A stretch of 64,000 nucleotides of DNA from Bacteroidia bacterium (GCA_030433355.1 JAUIMG010000007.1:1-64000), one strand, 5' to 3'. Shown: positions 34,681 to 44,744, counted from the first letter of the stretch. Program-made: numbers and translations. Notes: generated by a model not told the origin, from the letters alone.

Positions 34681-37017
34681 TTAAAAAGTAAGGCTTACAC
34701 CAGCACTTGGAAGTATAGGTAATTGGTTCACTCTTTGAGAGGTCACTCTGTTTACATAAAAGATATTTTCTCTGTTGTATACATTGGTTACACTGATATT
34801 AGCATCTAAAATTGAATTTTCGCTTAGAACAAATTTCCTCTTCACAGAAACATCAAATCGATGATAGGTTGGTAATCTTCCTGCATTTAAATCCCCATAG
34901 CGTATTCCAAGCTCTCCATTTTGCGATGTGTAGTCTTGGTCAATTGGTCCTTGGAAAGTTAAATTTTCATAGAACCCAGTTGTTTGTGTCAATGGGAATC
35001 CTGATCCAAAATTCCAACGAGCATCTACTGTCCACAATAAGTCTTTTCCAAAATTGTATGAACCTACAAGGTTAACGTTATGCCTTCTATCAAAGATTGG
35101 AAAATAGGTTTGAAGTCCATCCCATCTCTCTACTTTACTCCAAGAATATACTGCATAAAGACTTAACTGTTTCCAGTCGTACTTAAAGGTGAAATCAATT
35201 CCGTATACATCTCCTGTTTCAACAATAAAATCCTTTTTTAGAACATCTGGCTGACTTGCATTAGCCGAATTATCGTCATAGAGTTTATTTCTATTTACAT
35301 TGGTTAACTGCGTAAACCATTTGTAATAGCCTTCCACATTCACATTAAAGTTTCTTGTAACATCGTACTCAAACCCAAAAATTGCATGGGTTGCTGTTTG
35401 AAGAGCATCATCAATAGTTGTTGTAGACCCATCTTCATTGGTAAATTCATCAGGTAACGAATTGGGTCCGGATAAAAAGCCATAAAATAAATTTACTACA
35501 TCCCTATCGGAAGTTGCACTCAAAAGGTTCTGAGAGTATAATCCTCCTGCACCTTTCAATCTAAAGTTGTCAGTAAGGTTGAATTTAAATCCTAAACGAG
35601 GCTCAGGAGAAAAAGTAGACAAAGAAGCATAATAGTGCAGTCTAAAACTAGGCTCCACTACCAATTTACCAAAGTTGAATTTGTATTGTAGGTATCCTGC
35701 TATTTCTGTGGTATTTTCTACTTGTTCTATGGTTTGACCTACGCTATTTTCGAAAGAGAAATCAGTAGTAAATCCTAGGATCTCAAATCCAAATTTTGAT
35801 TCGTTGTTTCCATTAAAATTGGTGAAGTTCATGGCCATATTAAAACCATTAATTAAACTTCTTCTATCTCCTGCTGCTGCTGTGGCTTCTCTCTCAAGAG
35901 CAGAGTTTTCGTAACTAGAATAAGCAAAAGTACCATCAATGAGAACTGTAGACCTAGCAGGAATTAAAACAAAATTACTTCCTAATCCCCATTGGTTCCA
36001 CTCAAAAGCAGCTACCTCAGGAAAATCTACTTGATCATTAAAATTAAATCCAAAGAAATTTACTTTGCTACCATTACTACCACCCAAAGAAATCTTCCCA
36101 TATAAGTCTGTAAAATTATAAGGTAAGCCCGGCTCATCTATATAATCATAAAAAACATCAGAGGTTCTATCGATGTATGAAGTCTTGGCTGATAGAATAA
36201 ATGTCTTGCTCCCTCCACCTCTAGTTTTTGGCTTAGACAAAGGACCCTCAAGCATGATATCAGATCCAAAAGTAGTAGCACCTATCTTTCCTGAAATTCT
36301 TTGTTTGTTACCATCATTGGTTTTAATATCCATAATAGAAGATATTCTACCTCCATACTCTGCCGAGAAACCACCGGTATAGACGTCTGCAGTTCTTAAG
36401 ACATCGGTATCAAAAACGGAAAACAATCCAATGGAGTGAAATGGATTATAAATAATCATTCCATCTAAAAGCACCTTATTCTGAATTGGAGAACCACCTC
36501 TTATATAAAGCTGCCCCCCTTGATCTCCTGTAAAAACTACTCCAGGTAAAACTTGCAGATATTGGGCTAAATCAGGGTCACCACCTACAGCGGGCATCTT
36601 CTTTATATCTTTTGGGGTAAGCTTAGTAACCGACATCTGCACTGTGTTTTGTGCTTCCTGTTTTTCAGCAGAAATAGTAACTGTTTTCAGATCTATAGAA
36701 GTCTCCTTAAGGTATAGTTTAAAATCCACAATTTGACCGGCTCTCTCTATATTAACCTCAGCCTCTGTAGATTCATATCCCATAGAAGAAGTTACAACAG
36801 TATACTTTCCTAAAGGAATTTTAGTCATATTAAAATAACCATTGTCATCTGTAGAAGTACCATAGGTAGTTCCCTTTAAAAATACATTGGTAAAAATTGC
36901 AGGCTCTCCAGTTTTTTCTAGGTATACAAACCCTCTAACAGATCCTGTTTGAGAGAATCCCATAGATGTCAAAAAAAGAAATGCAAAAAGTCCAAAAAGT
37001 ATTCTTAATCGATGCAT
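34681..37017 (-). CDS. TonB-dependent receptor with carboxypeptidase-like N-terminal domain
   Basis: A 778-residue outer-membrane receptor. A signal peptide (LFGLFAFLFLTSMGFS) precedes a CarboxypepD_reg-like domain (GSVRGFVYLEKTGEPAIFTN ... GKYTVVTSSMGYES), a plug domain (DLAQYLQVLPGVVFTGDQGG, GGSPIQNKVLLDGMIIYNP) and a 22-strand-type barrel to the C-terminus (ILPSAGVSLTF). The substrate is unknown; no SusD-like partner or siderophore gene is adjacent, so a polysaccharide-utilisation role is not supported. A consensus -7 box is 19 bases before the start. Confidence 0.93.
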   Translation of the reverse strand: MHRLRILFGLFAFLFLTSMGFSQTGSVRGFVYLEKTGEPAIFTNVFLKGTTYGTSTDDNGYFNMTKIPLGKYTVVTSSMGYESTEAEVNIERAGQIVDFKLYLKETSIDLKTVTISAEKQEAQNTVQMSVTKLTPKDIKKMPAVGGDPDLAQYLQVLPGVVFTGDQGGQLYIRGGSPIQNKVLLDGMIIYNPFHSIGLFSVFDTDVLRTADVYTGGFSAEYGGRISSIMDIKTNDGNKQRISGKIGATTFGSDIMLEGPLSKPKTRGGGSKTFILSAKTSYIDRTSDVFYDYIDEPGLPYNFTDLYGKISLGGSNGSKVNFFGFNFNDQVDFPEVAAFEWNQWGLGSNFVLIPARSTVLIDGTFAYSSYENSALEREATAAAGDRRSLINGFNMAMNFTNFNGNNESKFGFEILGFTTDFSFENSVGQTIEQVENTTEIAGYLQYKFNFGKLVVEPSFRLHYYASLSTFSPEPRLGFKFNLTDNFRLKGAGGLYSQNLLSATSDRDVVNLFYGFLSGPNSLPDEFTNEDGSTTTIDDALQTATHAIFGFEYDVTRNFNVNVEGYYKWFTQLTNVNRNKLYDDNSANASQPDVLKKDFIVETGDVYGIDFTFKYDWKQLSLYAVYSWSKVERWDGLQTYFPIFDRRHNVNLVGSYNFGKDLLWTVDARWNFGSGFPLTQTTGFYENLTFQGPIDQDYTSQNGELGIRYGDLNAGRLPTYHRFDVSVKRKFVLSENSILDANISVTNVYNRENIFYVNRVTSQRVNQLPILPSAGVSLTF

Positions 37018-37036
37018 AGTAAATTTTTAGAAGCGG

Positions 37037-37044
37037 CAAATATA
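37037..37044 (-). promoter_or_regulatory. -7 box of the TonB receptor gene
   Basis: The minus strand reads TATATTTG, an exact TAnnTTTG match, 19 bases before the start codon of the receptor gene. No clear TTG stands at the -33 position. Confidence 0.4.
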
Positions 37045-37122
37045 TCCATTCATAACAATCATTACCAGATTAAAATGACAGACAGTCTTTAACTGACAAA
37101 CGATGCCTCACTTTGTTGAGAA

Positions 37123-38133
37123 TTAGTGCAATATTTTAAAAATTAGTTCTTTTAAAATATCCTCTGAAGTCATGCTAGAAGAAATAACTCCTTTTGCTTG
37201 TAAATCTGCATTTTTTAGGGCAGAAATTATTCTAGCTATTTTCTTTTGATTGTAATTATTAGAAGCCTTTTGGTAGTCCTTTAGGAAATAAGGATTAATT
37301 CCCATTTTAGAAGCTACTTGGTTTGGAGGCATATTTCTTAAAGAAAGAAACAAAAGCAATTGAGAAAAAAATCGATAAATGGCCGGAATAGTCATTTGCA
37401 ATGGATGGCCTTTCTCATTTTTTGAAAAGTGATTGGCAATCTGATAAGAACGCACTAAATTTCTTTCTCCTAATGCTTTATTTAATTCAAAGACATTATA
37501 ATCCTTACTAAGACCAATATTCTCCTCTATAATTTTTGAAGTAATAAGTGTACCCGCCTCCAAATTGATAATCATCTTTTTTACTTCATTACTAATTGTA
37601 GATAGCTCCGTTCCTAAAAACTCTACCATCAATACAGCCGCTTTTGGTTCTATCTTAAACCCTAAATTGGAAATATAGCCTTCTAGCCATGGAATAATCT
37701 GATTATCATAAAGCCGCTTCGATTCAAACCAAATACCATGCTTCTTAATTGCCTTGGTAGAACCTTTTCTACCGTCTGGCTTTTTATGTTTGAAACATAA
37801 CACTAGAATGGTAGTGCTAGAAGGATTCTTTGCATAGCTTTCTAGAGCTACTTCTTCGTCCTTATTGATTTTTAGATTCTGCGCTTCTTTTACAATAACA
37901 ACATTGTAATTGGCCATCATTGGATACCGCTTTGCCTCGCTAATCAAATTCAAAACATTAGTATCCATTCCATAAAGAATGCTTTGATTAAACTCCTTTT
38001 CGGCATCTTCTAATACATGCTCTTCTACATAATCACTAATAAGGTCAATAAAATATTCCTCCTCCCCACATAATAAATATATAGGATGATACACCTTATT
38101 CTTTAGGTCCTTTAAAATTTGCTGATAAGTCAA
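37123..38133 (-). CDS. holA: DNA polymerase III delta subunit
   Basis: A 336-residue clamp-loader subunit. It shows the usual AAA+-like but non-catalytic N-terminal domain (HPIYLLCGEEEYFIDLISDY), the FNQSILYGMDTNVLNLISEA segment with the MMANYNVVIVKEAQ strand, and the C-terminal collar region with NVFELNKALGERN and IPAIYRFFSQLLLFLSLR. Walker A is absent, as expected for delta. It opens the beta clamp during replication. It is divergent from the small nuclease-like gene, with 22 bases between. Confidence 0.93.
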   Translation of the reverse strand: MTYQQILKDLKNKVYHPIYLLCGEEEYFIDLISDYVEEHVLEDAEKEFNQSILYGMDTNVLNLISEAKRYPMMANYNVVIVKEAQNLKINKDEEVALESYAKNPSSTTILVLCFKHKKPDGRKGSTKAIKKHGIWFESKRLYDNQIIPWLEGYISNLGFKIEPKAAVLMVEFLGTELSTISNEVKKMIINLEAGTLITSKIIEENIGLSKDYNVFELNKALGERNLVRSYQIANHFSKNEKGHPLQMTIPAIYRFFSQLLLFLSLRNMPPNQVASKMGINPYFLKDYQKASNNYNQKKIARIISALKNADLQAKGVISSSMTSEDILKELIFKILH

Positions 38134-38155
38134 ATCCTCTAATTAACTTTGATAA

Positions 38156-38614
38156 ATGACGCCTTCACTAAATCTTCCTGTCTTTCAATTTAACATACAA
38201 AGAGAAGGCAAAAAAACTAAAATATTCGATGATATAAGAAAGCGTTTTATCATACTTACTCCTGAAGAGTGGGTTCGACAAAATATAATTCGTTTTTTAA
38301 TTGAAGAAAGGGCATTCCCAAAGGGATTAATAGCCGTTGAAAAAGAAATAATTGTTAATCAATTAAAAAAAAGACCAGATATATTAGTCTATCGCAATAA
38401 TGGAACACCTTTATTTATGGTTGAATGTAAAGCACCTGAAGTAGCTATTTCTCAAGCCACATTTGACCAAGCAGCAAATTACAACATTAAGCTAAAATTA
38501 CCGTATCTTATGGTAACTAATGGAATACAACACTACTGCGCTAGTATTAACTTTGAGAATAAATCCTTCCAATTTTTAAAACAAATTCCGCATTACAATG
38601 AATTGGAGCTTTAG
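38156..38614 (+). CDS. Small PD-(D/E)xK protein, type I restriction R-subunit N-terminal-like
   Basis: A 152-residue cytoplasmic protein of the HsdR_N family. The start of the family is clear (LPVFQFNIQREGKKTKIFDD, PEEWVRQNIIRFLIEE) and the nuclease motif is complete: Asp75 in RPDILVY and Glu90-Cys-Lys92 in VECKAP. It lacks any helicase or specificity domain, so it is not a restriction enzyme by itself. Free-standing copies next to holA are frequent in Bacteroidota, which suggests a housekeeping DNA-repair or replication role; that is inference. It overlaps the subtilase gene downstream by 17 bases. Confidence 0.85.
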   Translation: MTPSLNLPVFQFNIQREGKKTKIFDDIRKRFIILTPEEWVRQNIIRFLIEERAFPKGLIAVEKEIIVNQLKKRPDILVYRNNGTPLFMVECKAPEVAISQATFDQAANYNIKLKLPYLMVTNGIQHYCASINFENKSFQFLKQIPHYNELEL

Positions 38615-41195
38615 GACATATCTATTTACATTTCTTACCTTATTTGCATTTGTTTCTTTTTCTCAGGAAAAAAATAAATTAGGATTCGACCTTATTTTCC
38701 ATTTAGATAGCATTGAAGGAAACACAAGAGTCCCTTTACTAATTGAAGGAAATAAAGAAGAGATAGAGACTCTTTTAAAAGAGTACAATGGTAAAATACG
38801 ATTGCAAGTAAATAATCTATTCTCTATTGATATTGCTGCTAAATATGTAAACTCTCTTGCCAACTCAAAACAAGTTTTAAATATAGAATACAATAATTAC
38901 TATCCAAGAAGCTTAGGAGATACTATGCTGATTCAAACCAATATGGATTCTGTTATTAGAATGACTTCCCCATTAAGAACCAAATTTTCAGGTAAAGGAG
39001 TTATTTTAGGAGTGATTGACTCGGGCATTGAGTTAAACCATCCAGATTTTCAAGATAGTACAGGCAAAACTCGGCTTCTTTATGTTTGGGACCAAGGAGT
39101 AGCCTATAACCCAAGTAGAAAGCCGGGCAATTATAGTTATGGCGTAGAATGGGACTCTGCGGCAATTAATCAAAATATTTCTACGCACGATGACAAAGCT
39201 AGTGAATTTGGCCATGGTTCTATGGTAACAGGGGCTGCTGCTTCTAATGCCTTAGCTACAGGTAATTTTAGAGGTATTGCTCCAGAAGTAAATATCATAT
39301 CTGTTGCAACAGATTTTAGCCGACAAAACTGGCTGCAAACTGTTGCTGAAGCGGTAGACTACATCTACACCAAAGCTGACTCCCTAGGAATGCCTTGTGT
39401 TATTAATGCGAGTATAGGAACTTATGTAGGTTCTCATGATGGGAAAGACATAGCAGCTAGAATGATAGACCAAATGATTAAAGCTAAGAATGGAAGAGCT
39501 TTCGTTTGTGCAGCAGGAAATGCTGGTGCATTTAATTTTCATTTGCAACATAATGTTCAAAACGATACCAATTTCAGTTGGTTTGAATATTCTCCTTCCC
39601 TTTTCTCCAATCAAGGGGGAGTATATTTTGAAGCTTGGGCAGATACTAACGATTTAAAGAATATCTCCTTTTCTGTAGGCGCAGATAAAGTAAATGGCAA
39701 CACCTACAGTTTTCGAGGTAGAACCTCTTTTGATTCAATTGCCAACCGATTAAATGTAGTTTATCAAGATTCTATTTTAAACCCTAACCAACAAAAGATT
39801 GCTGATGTCCTTTCTTACGCAGAGGTTAGCCAAGGGAGATATCGTTTGACCTTTGCTTTAATATCTCCAGATTCAGCACAGTATCTATACAGATTTGAAA
39901 GTCGAGGAAGTGGAAAGTTAGATATATGGTCAAACAACCTTTTAACGGGAACTTCTAATATCAAAAACACTAACCTTCCCATAGTTTCATCAAATCCAGA
40001 AATGAGGAAGTACAAAAAAGCAGATTCTCTACAAACAATAGTTAGCAGTTTCTCTTGCTTACCGTCTGTTATTACCGTTGGAAACTACATCAATAGAAAC
40101 ACCTACCTCGATGTAAACAACAATTTACAAAATATGGGAGCTACTCCAGGAGCAATAAGTATCAACTCCAGCTTAGGTCCAAATAGAAATGGCTATCTAA
40201 AACCAGATATTTCTTCTTCTGGAGATTTTATGCTAAGCGCAGGAAGAATAGCTACGATGAATGCTACCATTATCAGTCAACCCTCAAAAATTGCATTTGA
40301 CAGTTTACACATGCGAAATGGAGGAACCTCAATGGCTTCCCCAACAGTTGCAGGAATGGTAGCTCTTTACCTACAACAATGTGCAAAGGCAGATCATCAA
40401 CAAATAAAATTGGACTTGCTAAACTCCGCTAAGAAGGATTTATTCACCGGAAATTTAAACAGTCCGAAATGGGGTTTTGGAAAAGCAGATGCCTTTCAAT
40501 TTTTAAAAAGAAATGCATTTTACCCAACCATTAGCTCCTCTTCAAATGTTTATTGTTTCGGAGATAGCGTTCAATTGAATTTAAACAACAGCTACACTAA
40601 CTACTATTGGAATATAGGTGATAGTTCTAGAGCTATTTCTATTAACAGTTCAGGCGTTTACTTTGCCCAAGTTAAAAACCAAAACCATTGTTTATCATAT
40701 TCAGACACATTAAATATTACATTCCAAGCAAAACCTACCAAGCCAAATCTTCTTTTATCTAATGACACTCTCATCGCGGATAAAAAAGGTATTTATACTT
40801 GGTTTCTAAATGGAAATCTAATCAATGGCATACAAGACTCTATGCTTACGCTCACTCAAAGTGGGAATTATTATGCTATTTTTTCAGACTCAACAAGCTG
40901 CAGTATAACTACAGATACAATTTCCTACTTTATTACCTCTTTAGAAGACAAAAAGCTTCATTCTACTTCCATTTACCCCAACCCTAATTCGGGTAACTTT
41001 AGCATACATTCTGACGAATTAATTGTTGAGATTAGTATTAGAAGTTTGTCGGGACAATTAATTTATAAAAAAGAAGTGCAGGCCAAGCAACTATTAAACA
41101 TGCAATTGGGTCCAATAAAGAAGGGTATTTATTTTATTGAAATAGAATATGCTTCTAAAAAACTAGAATTTTACAAACTTGTTATAAATTCATGA
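38598..41195 (+). CDS. Subtilisin-like peptidase with T9SS sorting domain, 1
   Basis: An 865-residue secreted serine protease. A signal peptide (residues 1-22, ending AFVSFS) and a propeptide of about 110 residues precede the S8 domain: Asp141 in GVIDSGIELNHPDF, His206 in FGHGSMVTG, and Ser at about 578 in GGTSMASP. A long insertion (about 310-480) separates His and Ser. Two Ig-like or PKD-like modules (about 640-785) lead to a type A sorting domain (IYPNPNSGNFSIHS ... IKKGIYFIEIEY). Probably surface-attached or released for protein breakdown. It starts inside the preceding gene and overlaps the next subtilase by four bases (ATGA). Confidence 0.9.
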   Translation: MNWSFRTYLFTFLTLFAFVSFSQEKNKLGFDLIFHLDSIEGNTRVPLLIEGNKEEIETLLKEYNGKIRLQVNNLFSIDIAAKYVNSLANSKQVLNIEYNNYYPRSLGDTMLIQTNMDSVIRMTSPLRTKFSGKGVILGVIDSGIELNHPDFQDSTGKTRLLYVWDQGVAYNPSRKPGNYSYGVEWDSAAINQNISTHDDKASEFGHGSMVTGAAASNALATGNFRGIAPEVNIISVATDFSRQNWLQTVAEAVDYIYTKADSLGMPCVINASIGTYVGSHDGKDIAARMIDQMIKAKNGRAFVCAAGNAGAFNFHLQHNVQNDTNFSWFEYSPSLFSNQGGVYFEAWADTNDLKNISFSVGADKVNGNTYSFRGRTSFDSIANRLNVVYQDSILNPNQQKIADVLSYAEVSQGRYRLTFALISPDSAQYLYRFESRGSGKLDIWSNNLLTGTSNIKNTNLPIVSSNPEMRKYKKADSLQTIVSSFSCLPSVITVGNYINRNTYLDVNNNLQNMGATPGAISINSSLGPNRNGYLKPDISSSGDFMLSAGRIATMNATIISQPSKIAFDSLHMRNGGTSMASPTVAGMVALYLQQCAKADHQQIKLDLLNSAKKDLFTGNLNSPKWGFGKADAFQFLKRNAFYPTISSSSNVYCFGDSVQLNLNNSYTNYYWNIGDSSRAISINSSGVYFAQVKNQNHCLSYSDTLNITFQAKPTKPNLLLSNDTLIADKKGIYTWFLNGNLINGIQDSMLTLTQSGNYYAIFSDSTSCSITTDTISYFITSLEDKKLHSTSIYPNPNSGNFSIHSDELIVEISIRSLSGQLIYKKEVQAKQLLNMQLGPIKKGIYFIEIEYASKKLEFYKLVINS

Positions 41196-43999
41196 GAATA
41201 CTAATAATCACTATACTCATCACATTATTTTCTACAGCTCTAATCGGTCAGAATGAAGGGAATTATTACCATGGCAAAATCATTTTAAAAGTAAAAAGCC
41301 TTCAAAAAGACAAATGCTTTTCAAATGACATTCAAGTTCCTACCATCAAAGAGGTTCTAAATAAACATCAATCTACTTCCCAGAGAAAGATTTTCCCAAA
41401 CCATCAAAACAAGCTATCAAAATCGGCTAAGACTTCTAAGATAGATTTAAGCACTATCTATGAAGTTTCTTTCTCAGAAAATTACAATTTAAATCAAGTA
41501 ATCCAGGAGCTAGAAAAGGATAAAAATGTTGCCTACGCAGAACTAATCCCTATTAATAGACTTGTTTATACTCCATCAGACACACAAAACTATAGACAGT
41601 GGTATTTGGATGCCATTAAAGCCTATGACGCCTGGAATATAGATAAAGGAGATAGCAATATAACGATAGCCATTGTAGATACAGGAACCGATATAGATCA
41701 TGAAGATTTAGAAGATAATTTATACTTGAATTTAGATGACCCTATCAATGGGGCAGATGATGATAATGATGGTTATGTGGACAATTACTATGGCTGGGAT
41801 GTGGCTATGGACGACAACAATGTTAATCCCGAAAGTCATGGAGGTTCAAGTCATGGCAGTAATTGCGCAGGTATTGCATCTGCAACAACAGATAATATAT
41901 TAGGAATAAGTGGAGTAGGATTCAACACAAGAATTATGACAGTGAAAATTGACAATCCTGCTGGACAGTTAATTGGCGCTTATGAAGGAGTTGTTTATGC
42001 AGCAGACCAAGGAGTAGATATAATGAATTTATCATGGGGCAGTTATAATTACTCTGAATTTGGTAAAGACATTATCGACTATGCAAGCGAAAAAGGAGTA
42101 TTGATTTTTGCCGGAGCTGGAAATGGTCCTTTTTCAGGTCCAAATGCAGGAATAGGCACTGAAGATAAATTCTATCCTGCAGCCTATGAGAATGCAGTTG
42201 CAGTTGGAGCTACTCAAGAGCAAGATAGTGTAAAAGAAAGCTCGAATTACGGCTATTGGTTAGGTATCTACGCTCCCGGCGAAAGAATGTGGACCACCTT
42301 TGGAGGTAATAATTATGGAAGAAATGGAGGAACTTCTATGGCATCTCCTGTAGTAGCTGCTTGTGCTGCAATTATCAAGTCGCATTTCCCTAACTATAGC
42401 AACGAACAGATTTTACAAAAGATATACAACTCAGGGGATTCTATTGAGCATATTAACAACACAAAATATAAAAACAAGCTAGGTGCAGGCAGAATAAACC
42501 TATTTAGAGCATTAACAGAAAACAATTTAGCAGGTATAGAGCTAAAAAACATTGAAGTAACCGATGGAAATGACAACTCATTCATAAATGGTGACACTAT
42601 ATCTATTAAAGGAGATTTCAAAAATTGGCTAGCAGATGCGATTAATGTAAATGTTAAAATGGAGATTCTAGAAAGGAATCTAGAAATTATTACTGAAGAA
42701 ATTAACTTAGGCTCTATAACTTCTTTAGACTCTATTTCCATAAATAATAACCCTTTTGCTTTTGTCATTAAAAACATCAATAGTTTTAATGAAGAAATTA
42801 ATTTAAGGTTTACCATAACAGCAGCAAACAATTATAAAAAACTCCAATACTTAAGTATAAATGTCAATAAAGAACTATTGACTGTTCAGAACCAAAATAT
42901 TACAGTTAGCCTAACTAGTTCAGGAAGCATAGGCTATGTTGCATCAAATAGCTTAGGAGAAGGACTAAAATATAAAACAAATAATTCTCAATTGTATGAG
43001 GGCAGTTTTATGATTGGCAACTCCGAAAACTACATTGCAAATCAGTTTAGAGAGAATCCAAATCCAAATTTAGATTTTAAAACAAAGGAGCTTATTTCTT
43101 TTGTATCTACAGATATTCCAGGAAGAAAAACTATTGGAGTATTCACCGATGAAAACCTTTCTACCAACCCCAAGATAGAAATAAGACAAGCCAATTATTT
43201 TTTTGATGATAGCAGAGTAAGCGATGCCATTGTATTTTCTTATGATATAAAAAATATTTCTAGTTCTGAATTAACTAACCTTTACGCAGGTATAATTATC
43301 GACTGGGACATAATTGACTATACGAAGAATAAAATATTTGACGACAATCAGAGAAAAATGGGAATTTGCTACAGCTCTGACTCTAGTTTATTCGCAGGGA
43401 TTAGAGCCTTAAACCATCTAGATAAAGTAAAGCATTATGCTATAGACAATACCTCGGGCGGATCTGGAGGAGTGAACTTGAGTGATGGATTTAGCGATGC
43501 GGAAAAGTTTACTGTGATCTCAACGAACAGATTAAATGCAGGCAATGGATCACAAGATGGTAACGATGTTATAGATGCTGTTTCTATTGGCCCATTTAAT
43601 ATAAAGTCGGATAGTAGTTATAATGTTTCTTTTGCCATTGTACTATCAGATAGTCTTAATAGCTTGTTTACCACTTCAGATAGTATAGCAATGCTTTTTG
43701 AAGACTATGCCATTGGAATTCAAGAGACTAAAAAAATAGGAAAAGAAATTCTAAAAATTTATCCAAATCCAACTTTTGATCGGCTTAACTTGAATATCAA
43801 TAAGAGTATCAATGAAAAAGTTAGGTTAGATATTTTAGATTTAAATGGAAGAATCGTTTTAAGTAAAGAATATGAATTCCTGAATAATTCAACTAGGTTA
43901 CAACTTAACTTGGATAGTTTAAAAACCGGTGTATATCTTATTAGAATAAATAGTAATTCTATACTTTTTGAGGATAAATTCGTGCTTATAGCGGATTAA
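41192..43999 (+). CDS. Subtilisin-like peptidase with T9SS sorting domain, 2
   Basis: A 935-residue secreted protease of a different S8 branch from its neighbour. A signal peptide (ITLFSTALIG) and a propeptide with the ProA-type segment VAYAELIPINRL are followed by Asp163 in IVDTGTDIDH, a calcium-site-like GADDDNDGYVDNYYGW, His at about 221 in SSHGSNCAG, and Ser at about 383 in GGTSMASPVVAAC. The C-terminal half (about 445-855) is beta-rich with DNSFINGDTISIKGDF and a GSQDGNDV segment, ending in a sorting domain (IYPNPTFDRLNLNI ... LKTGVYLIRIN). Co-translated with the upstream subtilase by ATGA overlap. Confidence 0.9.
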   Translation: MRILIITILITLFSTALIGQNEGNYYHGKIILKVKSLQKDKCFSNDIQVPTIKEVLNKHQSTSQRKIFPNHQNKLSKSAKTSKIDLSTIYEVSFSENYNLNQVIQELEKDKNVAYAELIPINRLVYTPSDTQNYRQWYLDAIKAYDAWNIDKGDSNITIAIVDTGTDIDHEDLEDNLYLNLDDPINGADDDNDGYVDNYYGWDVAMDDNNVNPESHGGSSHGSNCAGIASATTDNILGISGVGFNTRIMTVKIDNPAGQLIGAYEGVVYAADQGVDIMNLSWGSYNYSEFGKDIIDYASEKGVLIFAGAGNGPFSGPNAGIGTEDKFYPAAYENAVAVGATQEQDSVKESSNYGYWLGIYAPGERMWTTFGGNNYGRNGGTSMASPVVAACAAIIKSHFPNYSNEQILQKIYNSGDSIEHINNTKYKNKLGAGRINLFRALTENNLAGIELKNIEVTDGNDNSFINGDTISIKGDFKNWLADAINVNVKMEILERNLEIITEEINLGSITSLDSISINNNPFAFVIKNINSFNEEINLRFTITAANNYKKLQYLSINVNKELLTVQNQNITVSLTSSGSIGYVASNSLGEGLKYKTNNSQLYEGSFMIGNSENYIANQFRENPNPNLDFKTKELISFVSTDIPGRKTIGVFTDENLSTNPKIEIRQANYFFDDSRVSDAIVFSYDIKNISSSELTNLYAGIIIDWDIIDYTKNKIFDDNQRKMGICYSSDSSLFAGIRALNHLDKVKHYAIDNTSGGSGGVNLSDGFSDAEKFTVISTNRLNAGNGSQDGNDVIDAVSIGPFNIKSDSSYNVSFAIVLSDSLNSLFTTSDSIAMLFEDYAIGIQETKKIGKEILKIYPNPTFDRLNLNINKSINEKVRLDILDLNGRIVLSKEYEFLNNSTRLQLNLDSLKTGVYLIRINSNSILFEDKFVLIAD

Positions 44000-44005
44000 T
44001 AGAAT

Positions 44006-44698
44006 ATGGAAGAAGTTAGAAAGTTGCTTCTAGAGGAAAAACCAGCAGGTAGAAGACTTGCAGTAAGCGACATCCATGGGTGTGCAAAAACATTCAAGGC
44101 ACTTATTAAACAAATTGCATTAAAGAAAAAAGATCAACTATTTATAGTGGGAGATGCAATCAATAGGGGGCCATCAAGCGAAAAGGTTTTGGATATTATT
44201 ATCGATTTAAAAAAAGAAGGCTATCAGGTATATTTTATTCGTGGAAATCATGAACAAATTGTTATTGATGCTATAAATAATGAAAATAGCACCAACCTAA
44301 AATTGCTACAACCTTTAAAATCTGAAAAAAATCAAGGAAAAATAAAAAAGAAGTATACTGAACTTTTAAATAATTCTTACCACTTCATAGAATTAAGTGA
44401 TTATTATTTAGTGCATGCTGGCTTCGATTTTAAGTCGGAGAAACCTTTTGAAAACACCTATGCAATGCTGTATTCGAAGAAGTTTAAACTAGACCAATCT
44501 TTCCTTAATAACAAGAAAGTTATTATAGGACACTACCCAAGCAATCTTATTGAAATAATTAGGAGAATTAAAAATGGGAAAAATAAATTATATATTGATA
44601 ATGGATGTGTCAACAAAAAGGTAGCTGAGCAAGGAAATTTGCTTTGTTTAAACTTAGACACCTTAGCAATAAGTCTCCAGAAAAATATAGATGAATAA
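44006..44698 (+). CDS. PPP-type metallophosphoesterase
   Basis: A 230-residue cytoplasmic phosphatase. The metal motifs are SDIHG (about 21-25), GDAINRGPSS, RGNHEQ and HAGFDF, followed by GHYPSN. These fit bacterial serine/threonine phosphatases of the PPP family, except that the usual GDxxDRG is GDAINRG, with Asn in place of the second Asp. The substrate may be a phosphoprotein or a small dinucleotide. It lies 6 bases behind the second subtilase gene and is followed by a strong terminator, so it is the last gene of that cluster, though it has no obvious role in secretion. Confidence 0.85.
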   Translation: MEEVRKLLLEEKPAGRRLAVSDIHGCAKTFKALIKQIALKKKDQLFIVGDAINRGPSSEKVLDIIIDLKKEGYQVYFIRGNHEQIVIDAINNENSTNLKLLQPLKSEKNQGKIKKKYTELLNNSYHFIELSDYYLVHAGFDFKSEKPFENTYAMLYSKKFKLDQSFLNNKKVIIGHYPSNLIEIIRRIKNGKNKLYIDNGCVNKKVAEQGNLLCLNLDTLAISLQKNIDE

Positions 44699-44728
44699 AA
44701 AAGGCCACGCGAATGCGTGGCCTTTTTT
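44697..44728. terminator. Bidirectional terminator between the phosphatase gene and rpsT
   Basis: AAAAAAGGCCACGC and its complement form a perfect 14-bp stem around GAAT, with A-run before and T-run after, starting in the phosphatase stop codon. It can end transcripts from both the forward phosphatase gene and the reverse rpsT gene. Confidence 0.9.
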
Positions 44729-44744
44729 ATAGATTTTTACACTC

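Noticed and set aside
34681-37017. Polysaccharide utilisation locus
   Set aside because: There is no SusD-like gene and no glycoside hydrolase next to the TonB receptor.
38156-38614. Restriction-modification or defence locus
   Set aside because: The HsdR-like protein has only the N-terminal nuclease fold; no methylase, specificity or helicase gene accompanies it, and its place beside holA is usual.
38598-43999. The two subtilases as recent duplicates
   Set aside because: They differ in propeptide, insertions, catalytic spacing and C-terminal modules, so they belong to different S8 branches placed side by side.
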